From an uncultured bacterium (GTDB lineage Bacteria > Bacteroidota > Bacteroidia > Chitinophagales > Chitinophagaceae), in the NCBI GenBank assembly GCA_903826405.1, contig CAIKEH010000013.1, positions 186,001 to 250,000 of the forward strand: a DNA stretch of 64,000 nt, given 5' to 3'. The notes under the pieces were generated by a model. The model had not been told where the DNA came from and did no database searches. It was given only the letters and a program-made list of their open reading frames with translations. Positions 45,432-53,323 of this stretch are shown piece after piece. A program made the position numbers and the translations under genes. Position 1 is the stretch's first letter. Every line of letters begins with the position of its first letter.

Positions 45432-45442
45432 GTGCAATCGTT

Positions 45443-46051
45443 TCAGGATCCCTTCATCAAAATCCTTATGTCTTTCCGCAACTGATCCAATTCTTCTTGT
45501 TTCAGTCCGTCATAGATGCCGCGGACTTGGCCATGATCGTCCACCAGGGCCAAAAATTGGGTGTGCAAGAATTGTTCCTTGATGTTCTTACTACTGTTTT
45601 GTGGGTCATCCAGCAGGTAGCTCTCCCTCGCCGACTTATATAGATCTTCCTTACTTCCGGTGAGGAACCACCAGACCGCTGGATCCGCCCCCAATGAATC
45701 GGCGTAATGACGTAGCCGCGGTACAGAATCCGTTTCAGGATCCACGGTATGGGATAAGATCAGGAATCCCTTCTGCCCTTTCCATTCCTCATAAATTTTC
45801 TTAACGTTATTGTTCATCCTCGGGCAGATGCCCTTACAAGTCGTGAAGAAATATTCGGCCACATATACTTTCCCTGAAACATGACTCTCACTGATCTCCT
45901 GCCCATCCTGTCTGGTGAAATGGAAGGGGTGCACGGTATTCAAGATAGGAAGTGATACTTTGCCCAGACCGGCCAGGGAGATCATTACGGCATAAAATAT
46001 GGCCAGCAAGATGACGAAAAATCCGAGGTAAAACCAGGTCTTCTTACTCAT
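45443..46051 (-). CDS. SCO1/SenC-family copper-chaperone-like thioredoxin-fold protein
   Basis: Membrane-anchored periplasmic protein of 202 residues. One N-terminal helix (about 6-28) is followed by the Sco domain with the copper-binding CKGICP (CxxxC) in AEYFFTTCKGICPRMNNN and the partner His in LHTQFLALVDDHG. Sco proteins deliver copper to the CuA site of cytochrome oxidase or reduce it. The start at 46051 (MSKKTWFYLG) is chosen; the frame is open to 46138 but this crosses the promoter and operator. Fur follows after 11 bases. Confidence 0.9.
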   Translation of the reverse strand: MSKKTWFYLGFFVILLAIFYAVMISLAGLGKVSLPILNTVHPFHFTRQDGQEISESHVSGKVYVAEYFFTTCKGICPRMNNNVKKIYEEWKGQKGFLILSHTVDPETDSVPRLRHYADSLGADPAVWWFLTGSKEDLYKSARESYLLDDPQNSSKNIKEQFLHTQFLALVDDHGQVRGIYDGLKQEELDQLRKDIRILMKGS

Positions 46052-46098
46052 GGGCGATCTATTTAAGCTCATCCTGCGAATAGGGGAGTTTATGATTC

Positions 46099-46113
46099 TG
46101 CAACTCTGTTGCA
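46099..46113. promoter_or_regulatory. Perfect palindrome TGCAAC-N3-GTTGCA, probable Fur/Zur operator
   Basis: The six-base arms are exact (46099-46104 and 46108-46113) and further A/T symmetry extends outward. It overlaps the -33/spacer region of the merC promoter and touches the -7 element of the sco promoter, so one bound dimer could block both. The Fur-family regulator gene in the sco operon is the natural candidate. Confidence 0.65.
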
Positions 46114-46119
46114 AATTTA
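46112..46119 (-). promoter_or_regulatory. -7 element of the sco-fur operon
   Basis: On the minus strand TAAATTTG matches TAnnTTTG, 60 bases before the sco ATG, overlapping the palindrome arm by two bases. No strong -33 is visible. Confidence 0.45.
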
Positions 46120-46140
46120 GTACATTTGGCCGACCCATAC

Positions 46141-46533
46141 ATGAGCAGGATCAATTTAGACGCATTAGGGATCATTACCTCCATTGCCTGTGCCATACAT
46201 TGCGCAGTGTTGCCATTACTCCTGTCAACGTTACCCCTCTTCGGCATAAATATCATCAATAACTCCTGGTTCGAAACAGGGATGATCTTGCTGGCACTGA
46301 TTATAGGGGTATATTCACTTTGGAAGGGCTACAGCAGGGATCACAAAAGCCCTTGGCCGTTAAGGTTATTCATCGCCGGCATCCTACTGCTGTTCGCCAA
46401 GCAATATTTCCATGAGTATTTACTGCTATTCCTGATCCCTGCGGTCATGCTGATCATCACCGCTCACCTGCTCAATCACAGATACTGTTCAGCTGCACAT
46501 ATAAACCAGGACGGAAAGCCCCACAAGCACTGA
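46141..46533 (+). CDS. MerC-domain membrane protein
   Basis: Inner-membrane protein of 130 residues with four helices. The first contains the MerC metal motif ITSIACAIHCAVLPLLL (a Cys-x3-Cys arrangement with a His between), and the C-terminus carries HRYCSAAH and a His-rich tail KPHKH. MerC proteins move mercuric ions in mercury operons; in Bacteroidota this form is usually found beside Fur/Zur regulators and is more likely part of zinc or other metal handling. No merA or merR is present. It is divergent from sco-fur across a shared operator. Confidence 0.85.
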   Translation: MSRINLDALGIITSIACAIHCAVLPLLLSTLPLFGINIINNSWFETGMILLALIIGVYSLWKGYSRDHKSPWPLRLFIAGILLLFAKQYFHEYLLLFLIPAVMLIITAHLLNHRYCSAAHINQDGKPHKH

Positions 46534-47853
46534 TCAGGGTGTGTTTCGCAACTTATTGAGGATGCTCTCGGCCACTTTTTTTCCTTGCGCATTTCCATTT
46601 TCGCAACCTGACCGAAAATGTATCCCCCCATATACACGACTTATCGATGCTTCCTGAGCAGCTTCGCGAAAGGATTTGAAAGATCTGACCGGTAGTTTGT
46701 ATTCCAATTCAGAGGAATCGGTGAAGGCGATATGGTCACCGAAAAGATGGGTGAGCATTTCCGCTGCAGCGGCTGAAACGGTGCTGTGACCAGATGTATA
46801 CTCAGGGAATTGGGGAGTCTGAAGATAAGAGATCCAATGTTCTTCCTTGAGCCTTTGAATGGCCGTCTGGGGTCTGATCCGGATATCTTTGTACTTCACA
46901 TACCAACAGGAGATGAAGGCATCATATAGAGCAGTAGCGGTATATGCATACGCCTTTGAAGAGGTGACCGGATCCGCATTTTTCAACTTGCATGCCTGAT
47001 GGGCGATCGCCATCCAATGTCCACCAGGTGTCATCTTCTTATCCTGGAACATGACGTGGCCCTTATGCTTCGATACGAAAGGATTGTCATCCCAAAAAAG
47101 GGCAATATCGATCTGCTCGTCGGTCATGCTTTTGGAAATAGCATACACCTCCATCATTTCCCTGTAAAATGCAGAGGTCGTATCTTCCTCATATTTCGGG
47201 AAAGGAAGACCTTGAACCTCTGAAGCGGAGTCCAAGGCCAGGGTCATCATCTTAGGCCAATGTGGCTCCAAGGCATCGCCATAATCAGGTGCGGTAGGCA
47301 CCCATCTCGCCTGCTCATCGGTCTTGACCTCGAAGCGCTCCATACCTCGTGTCTCCTTGTAGTTGTCCTTTCCCAGTCGCTTGCCCACTACGGAAGCAAC
47401 TGCATCTCCGAAGGATATAGAACTGTCCAACACCGCCTTGTCCAAACCTTCTGCGTACAAGTTGATCAGGGAATCCTCATATTGCGCGATCTCCGGAGCG
47501 GAGAATGTCACCTTTTTTGCCGTCTCACAGAATGCTCTTATGGCGGCGATGGTGAAATCATAATTTCTGCCTGAAACAGGGAGGGGCATGGGATCGAATC
47601 CTTTCAACATTGCTGAGATAGATGGGGACTCCTTACTCTGAAAACGGATGGCCTCGTACATGGCAATCGAACAGTTGGCATAAATCCTGCTGGCAACAGG
47701 CGGGGAAAAAATATCGACGACAATGATGTCCGTCAATTTCTTGATCAACTGATGAGGGATCTCCTGAATATTCTTGGCCTTTCTGCTTCCCGGCCTGCAA
47801 CCCACTGCTAAAAGGAAGAAAGCCGTTGCAGAGAAGAAAATCCATTTTTTCAT
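46534..47853 (-). CDS. Vanadium-dependent haloperoxidase/PAP2-like lipoprotein
   Basis: Periplasmic or outer-membrane lipoprotein of 439 residues (lipobox LAVGC). It has all three vanadate/phosphate-site signatures of the PAP2/haloperoxidase superfamily: KYKDIRIRP (K-x6-RP), EYTSGHSTV (SGH) and SRVYGGIHF (SR-x5-H). The helical N-terminal half is that of the VanPOase-like group rather than of small lipid phosphatases. It could oxidise halides with peroxide or act as an acid phosphatase; sequence alone cannot decide. Its gene follows the FG-GAP gene after 8 bases, so they form one operon. Confidence 0.87.
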   Translation of the reverse strand: MKKWIFFSATAFFLLAVGCRPGSRKAKNIQEIPHQLIKKLTDIIVVDIFSPPVASRIYANCSIAMYEAIRFQSKESPSISAMLKGFDPMPLPVSGRNYDFTIAAIRAFCETAKKVTFSAPEIAQYEDSLINLYAEGLDKAVLDSSISFGDAVASVVGKRLGKDNYKETRGMERFEVKTDEQARWVPTAPDYGDALEPHWPKMMTLALDSASEVQGLPFPKYEEDTTSAFYREMMEVYAISKSMTDEQIDIALFWDDNPFVSKHKGHVMFQDKKMTPGGHWMAIAHQACKLKNADPVTSSKAYAYTATALYDAFISCWYVKYKDIRIRPQTAIQRLKEEHWISYLQTPQFPEYTSGHSTVSAAAAEMLTHLFGDHIAFTDSSELEYKLPVRSFKSFREAAQEASISRVYGGIHFRSGCENGNAQGKKVAESILNKLRNTP

Positions 47854-47861
47854 GAGGATGG

Positions 47862-50800
47862 TTATTTAGTATTGTTAATGGTCCTCGTCACCATGCCCTT
47901 TGCATTCATGAAGGTTATCCGCTGAAAACCACGGGGAGGATCCCAGGACCTTGAATCCTGCGAGATAAACGTTGATCCCATACTGAATTCAAACTTTTGC
48001 TTTCGGTCATCTTTCCAGATAACCATGGCCGATACTTCATCGGGATTCAATTTCACGATGACACTGTCCAAAGTAGGTAATTTGAACAGAGTCAAGGGTT
48101 TCCTGTTCTGGGTAGCAATCAGGTACATGGCTCCGCCAATACGAACCCTGGTGAGTCCGCGGGCATCACCGGGCACTAGCAACCCCGATCTTTCAAAACC
48201 AATCGGACGAAAATCCTTTCCTCCCTTATTCAACAATACCAGGCCATTCAGAGCATCTGCCCTACCCTCGCCTGTCTCCATCCCGAAATCATTTCCAACC
48301 AGCATCATATCCGGAAAATCATCGCCATTGACATCCATGCATTGCATGCCGTACAAAGGTGCCAATTGCGCTTCGTTGGGCAATACATGCATGCTGAATT
48401 GACCACCACCAAGATTCTCTATCCATACGCTTTTCATGAAATTGGCGGTCAGCACGGAGACCCCTTTCATTTCCTCAGGAGTGAATACATCCTTGACCGT
48501 GGCATTACCATAATCTGAATAATGTTCGAATTTTTTCCGGATCATGATCAACTGCTTTTGCATGTCATCCTTTCCGAAAAAGAAATATTCCTTCCTCACA
48601 CCTGCAGAGTCCGGGAAATAGCAAGATATGAAGGAATCATACAATCCGTTGTTGTCGAAATCCTTGGAGTATATATGCAGGGGTTCTTCCGTAGAGCACT
48701 TGAAATAAATGTTCAGTCCGAAATTACCTGCAACATAGTCCATGTCTCCATCAAGGTCCAGGTCTGCAGCGCTGAGGCTGTTCCACCATCCTAGGGATTT
48801 ATCTATTCCGCCTCCCGGATCGATGCGCACAAGACTGTTTCCCGTATTCCGAAGGAAGGTTAGGGGCATCCATTCCCCTGCGATGATCAGGTCAGGCTTA
48901 TTGTCGTTATCGAAATCCGTCCATAATGCATCGCTGACCAAACCGATACTGTCGAGTGTGGGATTCCACTGCTTGGTGACATCGGTGAAACGGATCTGGC
49001 CGGGCTTTGAATCGTTACGTAGCAGGTAGGACCGGGCAGGCTTGGGATATTCCTTGGGCGCAACCCTACCTCCTACGAAAAGATCCAGATCTCCATCCGA
49101 ATCAATATCCGCGGCCTTTACATTCTGGCCTGATGCGGTGATCACCGGCAATGCATCAGATACAATCTTGAAGTTGCCTTTCCCATCATTTTCGCAGAGC
49201 ACATCCTGATAAAGTGCTGAACCCGGGTCGTGCTGTCCGCTTCCCCTGACCACATAGAGGTCGTTATCGCCATCACCGTCGGCATCAAACAGCAGTAATC
49301 CCATGTCCTCTTCCTTAAGCAGATCTGAAGTTTTGAGGGGGATGGACTTTTTCAGAAATTTTCCATTTGCCTGTTGGAGTAAAAGTACAGGGCCCTGGAA
49401 GCGACTTGAGCTACCGAGGGCGATATCATCGAGCCCGTCGCCATTGACATCTGCTACGGCTATTCCGGGACCATATTGTGAGAATTTATGCGGAAGCGTC
49501 TTCTGGATGTTGAAATCGATATAGTCATTCTCTTCATGCACATAATCGATTCCAAGCGTTTTGGGATCCACTTCCTTCAAGTATGGTTCTGGCGCAGGAG
49601 CTTTGAACACCTGCTGAGGTTTCGCATTCTGGTAGTTAATCTCAAGTATTTGGTTGACTTTGGTCTTTCCCAATTTCTGCGTCATGCCTTCCTTCCAGAC
49701 GACAAGGATTGAATCCACTGTACTATCCGCACCGAGTCCGAAATGCAGGAAGTTCTCTGAACGGGAGAGATAACCCCGTACACATTCACTCTCTGCGATC
49801 CCGCTTTTGCCTCCATGCCAAATGGTGACCTTAGCCCCATAGGCTTCCGTATTACCTACCGGCCCATTCAGTTTGACCCGCAGGTAATTCACCGCCTGAG
49901 GCTTCTTGGCTGAATTGGGCCCGTAAAGGGTATTCTCATATAGGAAGGCCGGATCGTTGATATTATTGGTAACGATATCGAGATCGCCATCGTTGTCCAG
50001 ATCGGCAAGTGCAGTGCCGTTAGTGAAGCTGGGGATGCTGATACCCCATTCTTTAGAACGGTCAGAGAAGGTAAGGTCACCATTATTATGGAATACATAG
50101 TTTGGGATCTTAACCTCAGGGATCATGTCGTTCAACTGCTGGCGGGTGACCAGGCTGCTGCTGATACTTTTTCTGAAAGCGCCGAAATCATGATCGATGA
50201 TGTCTTTCGGGAAACCATTCGTGATAAGGAGGTCCCGGTAGCCGTCGTTATCGAGGTCTGCCAGTAACGGGCACCAACTCCAGTCCGTAGCTTCAACACC
50301 GGCCAGGAAAGCGATATCGCTGTACAAGGGCAATTGCGTATGTGGATCAACGCCTTGATAAACCTGGAAGACATTCCTGACGAACTGATACTGGTATTTG
50401 TATTGCTCAGTGAAAAGATAATGATTGTAGTTATTGGCGTTCATGTTCACCTTCTTCCGTTTGTTGTCTGCGGGTAGCATCTCCACGGTGAAGAGGTCCG
50501 CATGTCCATCGTTATTTATGTCTGCAACATCGCTGCCCATGGAGGAATAGGACTGATGCTTCATCATATCTGCGATGCGGTTGGTGAAAGTTCCGTTGCG
50601 ATTATTAATATAGAGCAGATCATTGGTGAGGTAATCGTTCGCGACATAGATATCGGGATATCCATCTTCATTGAAATCGTGGATGAGGCAGGAATGACTG
50701 TAGCCACCCCAGATTATCCCTGCCTGCATGGAAACATCATGGAAAACAGCATGTCCGAGGGAGGAATCATAATCATTCCTAAAGAGCAGATCGCGGGTGG

Positions 50801-51443
50801 GAGATTTCCCATCAGGGACCAAGGTCACGAATTGGTTGGGATATTGGGTATCGACGAAATTGACGGCAACGAAAAGGTCGAGATCCCCATCATTGTCATA
50901 ATCGAAGAATGTGGAAATGGAGTTTTGCGTATCATCTTTGATCCCATATTCTTCTCCCATCTCCTTGAACTGGGGTACCCCTGCCTTGTTATTACCTTGG
51001 TTGATGAAAAGCAGGTCCCGGAGAAGAAGGCTATCATGGATCATCGTGTTGCATACATAGATGTCCAATTTGCCATCTGAATTGATGTCCACGAAAGTCA
51101 CCCCGGAGGACCATTGACCTTTTTTCTTTTGAACCTTGGCTTCTTCAGTGACATCGATGAAGTTCAATCCCCCCTTGTTCAGATATAGTTTGTTGGCAAC
51201 CTGACTGCCGCAGAAATAAATATCTTGAAGTCCATCACCATTAAGATCTCCGACGGCAACGCCACTGCCATTATAAGTGAACTCATTCTCCAGGATGTTC
51301 AGGGTGTCATTCAGGGTGATGGTGTTGGCAAAACCAAGTCCGGATTTATTCGTATCCACTAACCGGAACAGGGGATCTGCCCTTTTACAACCGGTTGTGA
51401 GAAAACACGGCAGAAGGAACAAAAGGAGTATTCTGTTTAACAT
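47862..51443 (-). CDS. Large FG-GAP/VCBS repeat lipoprotein with ASPIC/UnbV domain (CRTAC1-like)
   Basis: Surface or periplasmic lipoprotein of 1193 residues (lipobox FLTTGC). Many FG-GAP/VCBS calcium-loop repeats of the form D-x-D-x-D-G-x-x-D are visible, for example VGDLNGDGLQDIYF, FVDINSDGKLDIYV, FFDYDNDGDLDLFV, VADVNGDGLDDIAL and ADLDLDGDMDYV. They make two beta-propellers. An ASPIC/UnbV domain with VKLNGPVGNTEAYGAKVTIW lies between them (about 530-610). Such proteins occur beside SusC/SusD pairs and haloperoxidase-like genes in Bacteroidota; binding of an extracellular ligand is assumed. It has its own promoter and is separated from susD by a terminator. Confidence 0.9.
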   Translation of the reverse strand: MLNRILLLFLLPCFLTTGCKRADPLFRLVDTNKSGLGFANTITLNDTLNILENEFTYNGSGVAVGDLNGDGLQDIYFCGSQVANKLYLNKGGLNFIDVTEEAKVQKKKGQWSSGVTFVDINSDGKLDIYVCNTMIHDSLLLRDLLFINQGNNKAGVPQFKEMGEEYGIKDDTQNSISTFFDYDNDGDLDLFVAVNFVDTQYPNQFVTLVPDGKSPTRDLLFRNDYDSSLGHAVFHDVSMQAGIIWGGYSHSCLIHDFNEDGYPDIYVANDYLTNDLLYINNRNGTFTNRIADMMKHQSYSSMGSDVADINNDGHADLFTVEMLPADNKRKKVNMNANNYNHYLFTEQYKYQYQFVRNVFQVYQGVDPHTQLPLYSDIAFLAGVEATDWSWCPLLADLDNDGYRDLLITNGFPKDIIDHDFGAFRKSISSSLVTRQQLNDMIPEVKIPNYVFHNNGDLTFSDRSKEWGISIPSFTNGTALADLDNDGDLDIVTNNINDPAFLYENTLYGPNSAKKPQAVNYLRVKLNGPVGNTEAYGAKVTIWHGGKSGIAESECVRGYLSRSENFLHFGLGADSTVDSILVVWKEGMTQKLGKTKVNQILEINYQNAKPQQVFKAPAPEPYLKEVDPKTLGIDYVHEENDYIDFNIQKTLPHKFSQYGPGIAVADVNGDGLDDIALGSSSRFQGPVLLLQQANGKFLKKSIPLKTSDLLKEEDMGLLLFDADGDGDNDLYVVRGSGQHDPGSALYQDVLCENDGKGNFKIVSDALPVITASGQNVKAADIDSDGDLDLFVGGRVAPKEYPKPARSYLLRNDSKPGQIRFTDVTKQWNPTLDSIGLVSDALWTDFDNDNKPDLIIAGEWMPLTFLRNTGNSLVRIDPGGGIDKSLGWWNSLSAADLDLDGDMDYVAGNFGLNIYFKCSTEEPLHIYSKDFDNNGLYDSFISCYFPDSAGVRKEYFFFGKDDMQKQLIMIRKKFEHYSDYGNATVKDVFTPEEMKGVSVLTANFMKSVWIENLGGGQFSMHVLPNEAQLAPLYGMQCMDVNGDDFPDMMLVGNDFGMETGEGRADALNGLVLLNKGGKDFRPIGFERSGLLVPGDARGLTRVRIGGAMYLIATQNRKPLTLFKLPTLDSVIVKLNPDEVSAMVIWKDDRKQKFEFSMGSTFISQDSRSWDPPRGFQRITFMNAKGMVTRTINNTK

Positions 51444-51469
51444 GAGTTGGAGAGCCTGTACGGCAATTA

Positions 51470-51501
51470 CAAAAATATAGAAATCGCAGTTTCCTATTCA
51501 A
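51470..51501 (-). promoter_or_regulatory. Promoter of the FG-GAP/haloperoxidase operon
   Basis: On the minus strand TATTTTTG (51477-51470) fits the -7 consensus, 26 bases before the ATG at 51443. TTG (51501-51499) lies 21 bases upstream. It stands just downstream of the susD terminator, so the two operons are separable. Confidence 0.45.
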
Positions 51502-51511
51502 GTATATGACA

Positions 51512-51543
51512 ATGAAAAAGGCCGTACAGGTGTACGGCCTTTT
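51512..51543 (-). terminator. Terminator of susC-susD
   Basis: AAAAGGCCGTACA (51516-51528) and TGTACGGCCTTTT (51531-51543) form a 13-base perfect stem with a two-base spacer. On the minus strand it follows the susD stop by 26 bases and is flanked by T runs. Confidence 0.85.
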
Positions 51544-51569
51544 CATATGGCTAAATAGATTGATCAATA

Positions 51570-53285
51570 TTAGTAGCCAGGATTCTGAACGAGTGTTGCC
51601 TTACCAGATAAGGCGCTCTGAGTGATGGCTTTCTGGGGAATGGGGAATATCTCATTCTTGCCCGCGGTGAAATTACCAGATTTCAGGTAAGGCCTCAATT
51701 TGCCTTCATTGGCATAATAGGCATTCTTAACCTCAGCGGCTACACCCCAACGTACGAGATCGAAGAAACGCTGACCTTCCATACCCAACTCGATCCTGCG
51801 TTCGAAACGAACGGCGGCACGAGCGGCAGCTGCATCGGTCCAAGCATCTTTGTACTCTTTAACTTGGTAATTGGCAGCAAGGGTTCCATCAGGCATTCTA
51901 ACGAAATCATCAGGATTAGCGGCACGGCGACGGATCATATTCACCAGCTCCTGAGCCCTGCCCAGATTACCCAATTCAACTTCAGCTTCTGCCAGTTGGA
52001 GCATGACGTCTGAAAGACGGATCAACTTGGTGTTATTGGCATTGTAACCTGAGGTCCAGCCAGAGGAGGTGACCAAGCCACCATCGCCTTTGTTATGGGT
52101 ATTCTTGATCGGAGCATAGGGGCCTGAGTATGATTGGTCCCTGATCCATAATTTACCAGGATGCAGACCCCAATCACGGTAAGGAACACCGCGACGGCCA
52201 ACGGTATGGTCGAGTCTGGGATCGACAGGAGTTACCATGTCAGGAGAGTAAGGATCGGAACTGGAGATCCCGTCATCACTCTTGAAATTATTGTCATTGG
52301 AGTGACCGATTAATGGGAGTCCGTTTGCATCAACCTGGAAACAGTTCACCAGATCCTGTGAAGGCTGGTGGAAACCGCAACAGCCTGCAGGGCCTCCGTT
52401 ATATGGGAAGTTCAACACATCACCGTTGTTGCCATTATCGGTGGTACCGTCGTTGACGGACTGTTGGACTTCAAGGATACCCTCTTTACTATTCCGTGTA
52501 GCGGACTCGAAATTGTCGTCAAACTTGGCATTGAGTGCATATTTTCCTGAGTTCACCACGGCGTCAAACTCGGTTTTAGCTGAAGAGTAGTTCTTCTGCC
52601 ACATATAGGTCATCCCGAGAACGGAATGAGCGACACCCGATGTAACACGACCCACTTCAGGCTGGTTTACCGGAAGGCCTGCAACGGCATCCTGAAGATC
52701 TTTCTGGATCAAGGGAAGAATATCCGTACCATTTCCGATACGAACATCAGCAAGATCCTCGGTGATGTAAGGGATATTCTTGAAAATCCTCCAAAGGTCG
52801 TAATGGAACCAAGCACGAAGGAATTTAGCTTCAGCCAAACGGGTCTTCTTCTCATCTTCAGTGATCGCTGTCAGGTTAGTGAAAGCAGTGATCGCCTGAT
52901 TCACCCTGGAGATACCATCATAGTAGTTCCTCCATTTCCCTTCCATGTAAGGGTTGTTGGCATTGACTGAACCCACTTCGAGTGGAGTGATGTCGGGCTG
53001 GTCACCAGCCTCTGATCCTTTGTAAGCGTCACCGCCACAAACGCTACCGAATGTCCAGTTGGATGCAGCCCCACCCCAAGGTGTGCCGTTGTCCCAGCCG
53101 GAGAAACCGTCCATATTGGAATAGGCCGCGATAAGCAGGGCGTTAGCACCTTTGGCAGAGGTAGCCAAAAGCTGGTTGTTCACACTGCCGTACGGCGAAG
53201 TTTCCAGAAAATCCTTGCCGCAACTAACGGCTAAGACGACTAGGACCAGAGATCCCGCCAGAAGTCGCATGATATTCTTTCTCAT
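51570..53285 (-). CDS. RagB/SusD-family outer-membrane nutrient-binding lipoprotein
   Basis: Surface lipoprotein lid of a SusCD importer, 571 residues, lipobox LAVSC followed by GKDFLETSPYGSVNNQ. The helical TPR-like scaffold is visible in WRNYYDGISRVNQAITAF, LAEAKFLRAWFHYDLWRIFKNIPYI and VTSGVAHSVLGMTYMWQKNYSSA. The C-terminal signature is RRIELGMEGQRFFDLVRWG. The ligand cannot be read; no glycoside hydrolase is attached, so peptides, glycans or other oligomers are possible. It lies 38 bases after susC. Confidence 0.95.
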   Translation of the reverse strand: MRKNIMRLLAGSLVLVVLAVSCGKDFLETSPYGSVNNQLLATSAKGANALLIAAYSNMDGFSGWDNGTPWGGAASNWTFGSVCGGDAYKGSEAGDQPDITPLEVGSVNANNPYMEGKWRNYYDGISRVNQAITAFTNLTAITEDEKKTRLAEAKFLRAWFHYDLWRIFKNIPYITEDLADVRIGNGTDILPLIQKDLQDAVAGLPVNQPEVGRVTSGVAHSVLGMTYMWQKNYSSAKTEFDAVVNSGKYALNAKFDDNFESATRNSKEGILEVQQSVNDGTTDNGNNGDVLNFPYNGGPAGCCGFHQPSQDLVNCFQVDANGLPLIGHSNDNNFKSDDGISSSDPYSPDMVTPVDPRLDHTVGRRGVPYRDWGLHPGKLWIRDQSYSGPYAPIKNTHNKGDGGLVTSSGWTSGYNANNTKLIRLSDVMLQLAEAEVELGNLGRAQELVNMIRRRAANPDDFVRMPDGTLAANYQVKEYKDAWTDAAAARAAVRFERRIELGMEGQRFFDLVRWGVAAEVKNAYYANEGKLRPYLKSGNFTAGKNEIFPIPQKAITQSALSGKATLVQNPGY

Positions 53286-53323
53286 ACTCGTATTGTATTT
53301 AGATTTTTTGTTCAGTTGTTCGC

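Larger units (their letters stand above)
46097..46128 (+). promoter_or_regulatory. merC promoter
   Basis: TACATTTG (46121-46128) is an exact -7 element, with TCTG (46097-46100) 20 bases upstream as a near-consensus -33. It leaves a very short leader before the ATG at 46141 and rules out the TTG at 46126 as start. The palindromic operator sits within it. Confidence 0.6.

Noticed and set aside
46141-46533. Mercury-resistance operon
   Set aside because: Only a MerC-type domain is present; merA, merR, merT and merP are missing.
50502-51080. 192-codon open frame rich in Ile and Glu
   Set aside because: Antisense to the FG-GAP repeats; the pattern mirrors repeated D-x-D-G codons.
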